Shown here one piece after another: positions 1-6,035 of a DNA stretch of 30,224 nt. Both the position numbers and the translations under genes were made by a program. The notes under the pieces were generated by a model that did no database searches, was not told the DNA's origin, and was given only the letters and a program-made list of their open reading frames with translations. The stretch covers positions 1 to 30,224 of the forward strand of contig CAYXVU010000054.1 in the NCBI GenBank assembly GCA_964468725.1, written 5' to 3'. The DNA comes from CAYXVU01 sp964468725. Its GTDB lineage: Bacteria > Acidobacteriota > Blastocatellia > UBA7656. Numbering within the stretch: the stretch's first letter is position 1; each line of letters starts with the position of its first letter.

Positions 1-159
1 TTTGGAGTGCGGCGGCTTGACGCCGCTTTGGCCGACCTTCCGCGAGCGAGAAATTAAGCGAAAAGAGAAAGCGGCGCGAAGTTGGCTTGCTTTTCGTAAG
101 CGGGCGTTATGAGAATCGGGAAAGCGGCGTCAAGCCGCCGCACTCCAAAGGCTGCGCCA
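1..159. repeat. REPIN-like element, left copy
   Basis: Two arms form a perfect 29-bp inverted repeat (1-29 against 121-149) around about 91 bp. Each arm contains its own hairpin, GCGGCTTGACGCCGC-like. The same element, in the same orientation and clearly similar along its length (I estimate about 80% identity), recurs at 742-899, so the two copies bracket the transposase gene. Paired inverted REPs next to a RAYT gene are the hallmark of REPINs. The right end lies only a few bases from the ribosome binding site of the transposase, so the element is part of its 5' leader. The window begins exactly at the repeat edge, which could be a contig broken at a repeat. Confidence 0.8.
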
Positions 160-177
160 CATCGGGAGGAGTCGTTT

Positions 178-729
178 ATGCCCGAATTCAATCCGTTTGA
201 AAAAGACTGGCCGCACGCACCCGTGCATCGTCTCGACGCGGATGGCGTTTATATGGTCACCGGAGCGACGCTCGAAAAAGCGCGCCTCTTCGAAAGCCCT
301 GATAAACTGACGCTGCTGGAAACCTCCCTGCTCTCGCTAGCGAAACAATACAACTGGCAACTGGAAGCGTGGGCAGTCTTTGCCAATCATTATCATTTCG
401 TGGCGCGCAGTTTGTCGGAAGCCGGAAAGCTGCAAACTCTCTTATCACACTTGCACACGGAAACGGCGCGTGAACTGAATCAAATGGACGATAGACGTGG
501 GCGCAAGGTCTGGTTCAATTTTTGGGATACGAAGCTGACCTATCAGCGTTCCTATTTGGCGCGATTGAATTACGTGCATCAGAATGCCGTCAAGCATGGC
601 TTGGTTCGCGTCGCTAATCAATATCGTTGGTGTTCAGCGGCTTGGTTGGAACGCACAGCGGCTGCAAGCATAGTCAAAACCATTTACCGTTTCAACATAG
701 ACAAGCTGGAAATTCCAGACGATTACTGA
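178..729 (+). CDS. REP-associated tyrosine transposase (RAYT, IS200/Y1 family)
   Basis: A 183-residue Y1-type HUH single-strand DNA transposase of the domesticated RAYT kind, which is thought to mobilise REP/REPIN hairpins. The metal-binding HUH motif is His-Tyr-His at residues 71-73 (NHYHFV). The nucleophilic Tyr is Y132 in LNYVHQNAVKHGLV, matching the family consensus YxHxNPVxxGLV. The ATG at 178 is chosen because GGGAGGA lies 7-13 bases upstream; the frame is open further 5' but that part only translates the repeat. Length is usual for the family and no key residue is missing, so the protein could be active. It is flanked by matching REPIN-like elements and has no terminal inverted repeats of its own. 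RAYTs are normally single-copy and vertically inherited, unlike ordinary insertion sequences. Confidence 0.9.
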   Translation: MPEFNPFEKDWPHAPVHRLDADGVYMVTGATLEKARLFESPDKLTLLETSLLSLAKQYNWQLEAWAVFANHYHFVARSLSEAGKLQTLLSHLHTETARELNQMDDRRGRKVWFNFWDTKLTYQRSYLARLNYVHQNAVKHGLVRVANQYRWCSAAWLERTAAASIVKTIYRFNIDKLEIPDDY

Positions 730-741
730 AATCGCCAGGCG

Positions 742-899
742 TTTGGAGTGCGGCGGCTCGACGCCGCTTTGGCCGACCTTCGGCGAGCGAGACGCTACGC
801 GAAAAGGGAAAGCGACGTGAAGGCGGCTATCTTTTCGTAAGCAAAGATTATGAGAATCGGGAAAGCGGCGCGGGGCCCCGCACTCCAAAGGCTGCGCCA
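742..899. repeat. REPIN-like element, right copy
   Basis: Direct copy of the element at 1-159, starting 12 bases after the transposase stop. The left arm is 742-770 (one change, CTTGACG to CTCGACG). The right arm is 862-889 and has drifted in its hairpin (CGGGGCCCCG where the left copy has CGTCAAGCCGCCG), so the internal hairpin of that arm is altered while the outer CACTCCAAAGGCTGCGCCA remains. This is consistent with an older, decaying copy. Confidence 0.75.
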
Positions 900-954
900 A
901 CCGTAAGCTGTAGGTTTCTCTCTACGAGTCTGCTGACAGAATTTTTTTGCTGGT

Positions 955-1161
955 GGCGGCTCGACACCGCTTTCCCGCCTTACGAATCGCGTCATCAAAG
1001 AGGGAAAAACAGCGGCACGATGCCGCTTTCCCCGCTTCCGACAGGCGCTCTATTAAAGAGTGAAAGCAGCGGCTTGATGCGGCCATCTCCCTTTATAAAA
1101 CGAGCCCCATGCAAGGGGGAGAAGCGGCGTCGAGCCATCACCGGCGTAGGCTGCCCCCGCC
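955..1161. repeat. Cluster of degenerate REP-like hairpins
   Basis: The non-coding stretch from 730 to 1161 holds the right REPIN and then a series of shortened or mutated REP cores: GCGGCTCGACACCGCTTT near 956, AGCGGCACGATGCCGCTTT near 1011, AGCGGCTTGATGCGGCC near 1066 and AAGCGGCGTCGAGCC near 1120. Several can still form short GC hairpins. They lie 3' of the next minus-strand gene and might serve as its transcript end, but no U-tract supports a classic terminator. No convincing gene is seen here. Confidence 0.5.
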
Positions 1162-3780
1162 TCACAGCCGCAAGGTGAAGACCAGCGAGATGCGCCCGTC
1201 TTTGTCTATGACCTTGATTGCGTTATCTCCGGCGCGCAGGTTGAGCACAGGCATCTTGCCTTTGAGCAAGATCGAGATGTCAGAGGCCTTCTTGATGCGG
1301 CTGGTAATCTCGACATCGTTGGCGAAGACTTTTGGGGTGGTGGTGAAGCGTTCGCCTGTTAGAGTGAATTTCTTATTGACCAGCGTCGCGTTGTTGATAA
1401 CCGGCAGCAGGTCAGGGTTGGGGACATCGCCTTTGATGAGCCGATACGCGCCGCGCCCATAGGTCGCCAGTTGAATCTCGCCGTTTTGGTTGGTGGCAAA
1501 GGCGGTGACAACAGTCGGCGGCAGGCCGTTGTTGAAGGTCGTCCAGCTATTGCCGCCGGTGTCGGAGCGAAAGACGCCGAGGTCGGTTCCAACATATAAA
1601 ACATTGGCATCTTCCGGGTCAATGAGCAAAGCCTGCGTGGGAATGTCGGGCAGATTGCTGCTGATGTTCGTCCACGTCGCTCCCATATCGGTGGTCTTAA
1701 AGACGTGCCCCGCGCCAAACCCGGAGAAGGTGATATAGGCAATGGCCGGATTGGCATTGTCCACAACGATGTCGGTAGGAGTGCGGGTAGGCAGCCCTGC
1801 GCTTACCTCCGTCCAAGTCGTTCCGGCATCGGTCGTGCGCATCACGCGCCCTAATGCCGAGCCGGTGTAGAGGATGTTTTGTGTCGTCGTCGCAACCCCG
1901 ATCACATTTAATATATCGGTGAATTGGCCGGGAACCGCGCCTTTCGTCAGATCGAACGTGCCTGCCGGGGCTGTCCAATTGCTGCCAAAATTGTCGCTGA
2001 CAAAGAGCCGCCAGGTGCCGAAATAGATGCGGCTGTTGTTGCCATAGGCCTTTTCCATCGGCGCTAAGAACCCGACCCGCGCGCCGGTTTCCGGCTCGCC
2101 AAAGATGGCATTCGAGCCAACTACTGCATCACCTGTATTGCCGCTATCCCGAAACCGGAAGATCGTTGTGCCGATGTAGTTCGAAACGATGCGCGTCGGG
2201 TTCGCGCCATCGAGCAAGATAGAGCGGTAATCGCCCGTGACGATTTCATCCCAATCGTCTGTGCCGCCGCCGCGTCGTCGCAACCAGCCGTTGTCTTGCG
2301 TGCCGCCATAAGAAGTATTGGAATCGGTCGGGTGTATCGTCAGCCCATAAAATTGCACCAGCGACAAGGTTTCGTTGAGCGAGGCATAGGTGTTGCCATT
2401 GTTGGCGGATTTGTAGATGCCGCCATCACTGCCCAGAAAATGGGTTGACGGGTCGTGTGGCGAAATGGAAAGCACGTGCATATCCGCGTGGGCATTCGCT
2501 TGGTCGGGGCGAAAGGGCAGATTCGAGCCAACGCCGGGGAAGTTGCCATTGAGGTTGACGAAAGTTCTGCCGCCGTCGGTGCTGCGATGCACATCGCGCG
2601 CGCCGAGAAAGACGGTGTCGGGGTTCGTCGGATGCGCGACCACGAAGGTGTTATAACCGAATTGCCCCGTATCCCATCCATCCGCGTTGCGAAATTGAAA
2701 GGTCGCGCCGCCGTCGGTGCTGACTTCGACGCGCGCCGAGAAGACGCCATTTGTCCGCCCGCCGGAATAAAGATAAATCAACTGCGGGTTGGCTGGGGTG
2801 ACCGCCAACTGGATATCGAAGAGGACCTGATGTGAAGGTTGATAGAGCAGATTCCATGTCACTCCGGCGTCGGTCGAGCGATAGACAGCGGGCACGCCTC
2901 CGGGCATGTCGGTTCTCGCCATCGCTGCGTACAGGATTTGCGGGTTGTTGACCGCCATCACCAGATCGCGCGGCAAGCCGATGAGCCGTCTTTGCCAAGT
3001 GATGCCGCCATCGGTCGAACGATAAACGCCATCGGAGAAGGTCGCTCCGGTTGTGACTCTCACTGCGTAACGCGCTAGATAGACGCGATTCGGGTCATTG
3101 GGGTCAACGACAATCTTCGCGGTTATGTTGGAGCCGGTTAGCCCCGTATCCACCCGCGCCCAAGTCAATCCGGCATCGGTCGATTTGAGAATGCCGGTTC
3201 CGAAAAAGCCGACTAGATCGCCCATCCCCGCATAGACGATGGCCGGGTTGCTCTTTGAGAAGGCGATGGAGCCGACGGCCATATCAATATGTCCGTCGGT
3301 GACCGGAACAAAGGAGTTGCCGCCATCAGTGGAGCGCCAGATGCCGCCGAGGGCGCTGCCAAGCAGAATTAACTGCGGGTCGGCGGGCGAAGGCGCAATC
3401 GTTGTAATGCGCCCGCTGGTTTTACCCCAGTTATTGATGAATCGTGCGAAGGTCGGTTTCGGCCCGATGCTTTCCCACATCGAAGCGGCTGCCGGATGAA
3501 TGCCTTCGACCTGCCCGAAATCCGGCGGGCGATTCTCCCATGCGCGTTGGCGTGCGCCTTCGGGAACCTCGTCAAAGGGGTAGGTACGTTGAAACCAGAA
3601 CCACTCTTGGCGCTTTTTGGCGATCCCTTCTTCTTCGAAAATTTCGCCGGAGGCCAGTTCTTGACCCGGACTCGGAGGCGGCAGCCGTGAGCTTACCGAA
3701 CGAGTGCAGGCGGTGAGGGAAAGCGCAAAGATAGATAAGAGGCACAGCGCAATCGGCATGCGCGCGCGTGGTGATAACAT
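1162..3780 (-). CDS. Asp-box (BNR/Vps10-like) beta-propeller lipoprotein
   Basis: An 872-residue predicted lipoprotein. The N-terminus MLSPRARMPIALCLLSIFAL is followed by LTAC, a good lipobox, so it is probably anchored in the outer or inner membrane. The mature part carries about eleven Asp-box motifs (S/T-x-D-x-G-x-T-W/F, for example STDGGNSF, STDAGLTW, TTDMGATW, SDTGGNSW), typical of sortilin/Vps10 and xyloglucanase-like seven-bladed propellers. The last ~85 residues (from PNPDLLPV) look like an Ig-like IPT/TIG domain. Homologues are often labelled glycosyl hydrolase, but I see no assignable catalytic pair, so binding of polymers is as likely as hydrolysis. The ATG at 3780 is preferred over an upstream one because AAGGAGAGAG lies just before it. 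The start region contains a 16-bp palindrome that may be an operator. Confidence 0.85.
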   Translation of the reverse strand: MLSPRARMPIALCLLSIFALSLTACTRSVSSRLPPPSPGQELASGEIFEEEGIAKKRQEWFWFQRTYPFDEVPEGARQRAWENRPPDFGQVEGIHPAAASMWESIGPKPTFARFINNWGKTSGRITTIAPSPADPQLILLGSALGGIWRSTDGGNSFVPVTDGHIDMAVGSIAFSKSNPAIVYAGMGDLVGFFGTGILKSTDAGLTWARVDTGLTGSNITAKIVVDPNDPNRVYLARYAVRVTTGATFSDGVYRSTDGGITWQRRLIGLPRDLVMAVNNPQILYAAMARTDMPGGVPAVYRSTDAGVTWNLLYQPSHQVLFDIQLAVTPANPQLIYLYSGGRTNGVFSARVEVSTDGGATFQFRNADGWDTGQFGYNTFVVAHPTNPDTVFLGARDVHRSTDGGRTFVNLNGNFPGVGSNLPFRPDQANAHADMHVLSISPHDPSTHFLGSDGGIYKSANNGNTYASLNETLSLVQFYGLTIHPTDSNTSYGGTQDNGWLRRRGGGTDDWDEIVTGDYRSILLDGANPTRIVSNYIGTTIFRFRDSGNTGDAVVGSNAIFGEPETGARVGFLAPMEKAYGNNSRIYFGTWRLFVSDNFGSNWTAPAGTFDLTKGAVPGQFTDILNVIGVATTTQNILYTGSALGRVMRTTDAGTTWTEVSAGLPTRTPTDIVVDNANPAIAYITFSGFGAGHVFKTTDMGATWTNISSNLPDIPTQALLIDPEDANVLYVGTDLGVFRSDTGGNSWTTFNNGLPPTVVTAFATNQNGEIQLATYGRGAYRLIKGDVPNPDLLPVINNATLVNKKFTLTGERFTTTPKVFANDVEITSRIKKASDISILLKGKMPVLNLRAGDNAIKVIDKDGRISLVFTLRL

Positions 3781-3815
3781 AATCTCTCTCCTTTGTACTG
3801 GATCCAAACATATTG

Positions 3816-3831
3816 CGTTCAAGCTTGAACG
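3816..3831. promoter_or_regulatory. 16-bp perfect palindrome, possible operator
   Basis: CGTTCAAGCTTGAACG reads identically on both strands and lies 35 bases upstream of the propeller-lipoprotein ATG, where a promoter or operator is expected. A dyad of this length suits a dimeric regulator, but no second copy was noticed in the window, so the role is unproven. Confidence 0.35.
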
Positions 3832-3863
3832 AAAGCCGAACTCGAAACTTCAGGCTTGCTATC

Positions 3864-3989
3864 TAACGCGGTGTGCAAGTTTTTCTTGCAAGTTGTTGAT
3901 TCTTCGTTCGGGCTTTCTGGAATTCGAGAAGATTTCGCAAAAGCCACTATCGAAAACAAAGAACCTAAAAAAACTTGCACATTGCGTTA
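3864..3989. repeat. Intergenic imperfect inverted repeat
   Basis: The arms at 3864-3884 (TAACGCGGTGTGCAAGTTTTT) and 3969-3989 are reverse complements over 21 bases with two differences, separated by 84 bases. A small hairpin, TGCAAG-TTTTT-CTTGCA (3874-3890), sits in the left arm. The region 3781-4064 between the two minus-strand genes is AT-richer than its surroundings and holds no credible gene. It might be a small non-autonomous element or a structured 5' leader. Confidence 0.4.
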
Positions 3990-4064
3990 TCTACATATGA
4001 CCGTCAGCGCGGAAACATTACAGAGGGTTGTGAAAAATAGTAGCCAGGTTATGCATGAAAGGGA

Positions 4065-5294
4065 TCAGGGGTTCTTTTTGGGGCCAGAAACCTTTTCTTC
4101 AAGGTTGGAGCGCTCTGTTTGGCTGATCTTTTTGGCGGCGTCGAACTCTTTGCGCGCCTCTGCGCGTCGGCCAATGGCTTGATAAGCGCGGCCTAATAAC
4201 ACCCGCACATCTGGCCAGTTGGGATCGAGTTTGACGGCGCGTTCGAGCGGCGCAATGGCGCGCGCCGCTTGGCCTTTTCGCATCAAGGCTTGTCCGAGAG
4301 CTTCCAGCGCCGGTCGAAAATCGGGCGAGGCGATGGTCACTTCTTCCAATCGCTGCACCGCTTCATCCAAACGATTGAGGTCGAGGTAGGCTTTGCCCAG
4401 TTGGTACTTGGCTAGGGTGTAAGTGGGATTGATGATTAATTCGCTTTCGAAGGCGGCAACCGCCTCTTCTACATCGCCTTTGCGAAACAGGAGGTAGCCA
4501 AGCGCGTAATGGGCTTCGGGCAGTTGGGCATCGGCTTCAAGGGCGCGACGAAAGGCGGCAAGGGCGTGTTCGGCTTGGTTGGCATTGTCAAAGGCTTCGC
4601 CGAGCAGGAGATGCGCTTTGGCCGAGTCGGGCGCGAGGCGCGTGAGGGCTGTGAGCCGCTCGATGGCGTTGTCATACTGTTTGAGCCGCAAATAGCACTG
4701 ACCGAGGGCGAGCAAGATCGCACCGTCTTCGGGGCTGGCGGCGCGCAAGGTTTCGAGTTGCTCGGCGGCTTCGGTGAAACTCTCCGCCCCGATCAGGGCG
4801 AGGGCGAATAGTTGCCGCGCCTGCCGGTTGGCGGGTTCGATGCCGATGGCGTGACGAAGCGGCGCGGCGGCTTCGCCAAAGCGATTGAGGCGAAAATAGG
4901 TGACCCCCAAATTGAGAAAAGCAGCCGTCAGTTTCGGATTGATCTCCGCTGCGCGTGCGAAGGTTTTAATGGCGTCATCAGGTCTGTTCTGCCGATTGAA
5001 GACGACGCCGAGATTGACCATCGCTTCCGCCCACTGCGGGGCGAGGGCGAGAGCTTGTTGGTAATGGGTGGCTGCGCTTTGCCAGTCGCCGCGCGCTTCG
5101 GCGCTACGCGCTTGATTGAAGAAGGTGATGGCTTCGGGAGGGAGGGGTTGTTGCGCAGTTGCCGGTTGAGAGAGGAGTAGCGCGAGGAGCAAAACGAAAA
5201 CGCCAAGCCGCAAAGACGCGAAGTCGCAATAAGATCGGACGTTGCTTCTGAAGGCTGGCTCATCCCGTTGTGTCTTTATGGGAGAAGAAGTCAT
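4065..5294 (-). CDS. Exported tetratricopeptide-repeat protein
   Basis: A 409-residue protein made almost entirely of TPR units (about ten 34-residue repeats, such as EAMVNLGVVFNRQNRPDDAI and AHLLLGEAFDNANQAEHALA), a superhelical protein-binding scaffold. The N-terminus has a hydrophobic stretch (LRLGVFVLLLALLLSQPATAQ) that looks like a signal peptide ending AxA, so it is probably periplasmic or membrane-attached. The ATG at 5294 is chosen because it lies 4 bases after the stop of the upstream gene and gives a proper signal peptide. The open frame continues upstream to 5549, but there it overlaps the AhpD-family gene and translates an Arg/Ser-rich shadow. The two genes are probably co-transcribed. 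The partner of the TPR scaffold cannot be told from sequence. Confidence 0.85.
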   Translation of the reverse strand: MTSSPIKTQRDEPAFRSNVRSYCDFASLRLGVFVLLLALLLSQPATAQQPLPPEAITFFNQARSAEARGDWQSAATHYQQALALAPQWAEAMVNLGVVFNRQNRPDDAIKTFARAAEINPKLTAAFLNLGVTYFRLNRFGEAAAPLRHAIGIEPANRQARQLFALALIGAESFTEAAEQLETLRAASPEDGAILLALGQCYLRLKQYDNAIERLTALTRLAPDSAKAHLLLGEAFDNANQAEHALAAFRRALEADAQLPEAHYALGYLLFRKGDVEEAVAAFESELIINPTYTLAKYQLGKAYLDLNRLDEAVQRLEEVTIASPDFRPALEALGQALMRKGQAARAIAPLERAVKLDPNWPDVRVLLGRAYQAIGRRAEARKEFDAAKKISQTERSNLEEKVSGPKKNP

Positions 5295-5298
5295 CGCG

Positions 5299-5895
5299 CT
5301 AATCCCACTTGGTAATGTAGCCTTGCGCCGCCGAGCGTTTGCCCGACGTTTCGTAGCTCGGCATATCCTGTACGCCGGTAGCGTCAACCCATCGGTTGTA
5401 AAAGTTGAACAAGGCGCAGACGGTGATGGCATAATACAACTCTTCTTCCGACCAGCCCAGTTGCCGTAAGGCTTCGATGTCATCGGCGGTGATGGCGGTC
5501 GAGTGGCGATTGACCTTCTCGATGAAGGTGAAGAGAGCCTTCTCCGCATCGGATATGGGGGCGGAGAGATGGTCAGCTAAAACCGCTTGCACCAGATTTA
5601 TATCGCCTAACAGTTCGGCTGCGACCGCAGCATGCGAGCCGATTCAGAACGGGCAATCATTGCGTCGTGAGGTGAAGGCGGCAATCAACTCGCGCAGGCC
5701 GGGAGAGAGCGGCGAGGGGCCGCGCATAATCTCTTGGGTGAATTGCGCCAGATGATTTGTGGCGCTCGGTTTGAATTTGAACAGGTGCCAAATTTGCGGC
5801 GTCGGCATGCCGTGTGCGTGCATCATCTCAACTTTTTCCACGACCGCGCCAGTGAAAGGCTGTTCTTCGATCTCTTTGAGAAACATGGGTTTCAT
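5299..5895 (-). CDS. AhpD/carboxymuconolactone decarboxylase-family protein, probable selenoprotein (in-frame UGA = Sec84)
   Basis: Peroxidase-related protein of the AhpD/CMD fold, 198 residues if UGA is read through. AhpD-type proteins use C-x-x-C-x3-H for thiol redox and peroxide reduction. Here the motif reads C81-P-F-(TGA84)-I-G-S-H88, so the TGA at 5644-5646 stands exactly where the second Cys belongs. The parts before and after it (5895-5647 and 5643-5299) are in the same frame with no other stop, and both match the family: the N-terminal part around WHLFKFKPSATNHLAQF, then SHAAVAAELLGD. Downstream of TGA is a SECIS-like hairpin. The ATG at 5895 has AGGAG 8 bases upstream. The gene ends 4 bases before the TPR gene. 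The alternatives are a nonsense mutation or sequencing error, but position and hairpin argue strongly for selenocysteine. No selA, selB, selD or tRNA-Sec lies in the window. Confidence 0.85.
5618..5631 (-). promoter_or_regulatory. Bacterial SECIS-like stem-loop
   Basis: In the mRNA, 12 bases after the UGA, GCUGC-GGUC-GCAGC forms a perfect 5-bp stem with a GGUC tetraloop. The E. coli fdhF SECIS also presents GGUC in its apical loop, at positions 19-22 after UGA (from memory of that element); here the loop is at 18-21. The stem lacks the bulged U of fdhF. An outer UCG/CGA pairing can extend it. The hairpin lies within codons 88-92, as expected for bacterial SECIS elements, which sit inside the coding region. 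Confidence 0.75.
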
Positions 5896-5961
5896 GTCAT
5901 TTGCTCCTGATTGGAATGTGAAGAGCATAGTACCTGAAGCCGTGAGGTCTTGCTACCGCAA

Positions 5962-5990
5962 TTGACCCTTGCTAAGGGCTCGCCTAGAAT
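5962..5990 (+). promoter_or_regulatory. Sigma-70-type promoter for recG
   Basis: TTGACC (5962-5967), a 17-base spacer and TAGAAT (5985-5990) match the -35/-10 consensus at 5/6 each with ideal spacing. Transcription would start near 5997, leaving a leader of about 40 bases before recG. The selenoprotein gene diverges from the same intergenic region. Confidence 0.6.
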
Positions 5991-6035
5991 GCGCTGCGAC
6001 GGCACCGAATTGTCAACGTCGAAAGGTTGTCGCGT

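Noticed and set aside
627..1178. 183-residue plus-strand frame through the right REPIN
   Set aside because: It translates repeat DNA and overlaps the end of the RAYT gene; no ribosome site or domain.
5612..5645. Alternative stem UCGGCU/AGCCGA around a larger loop after the UGA
   Set aside because: It competes with the GCUGC-GGUC-GCAGC hairpin and would put the GGUC in an unstructured 16-base loop; the tighter hairpin fits SECIS knowledge better.
5644..5646. Reading the AhpD-family gene as a nonsense pseudogene or two separate genes
   Set aside because: The stop falls exactly on a catalytic Cys position, no other defect is present, and a SECIS-like hairpin follows. A pseudogene remains possible but is less likely.
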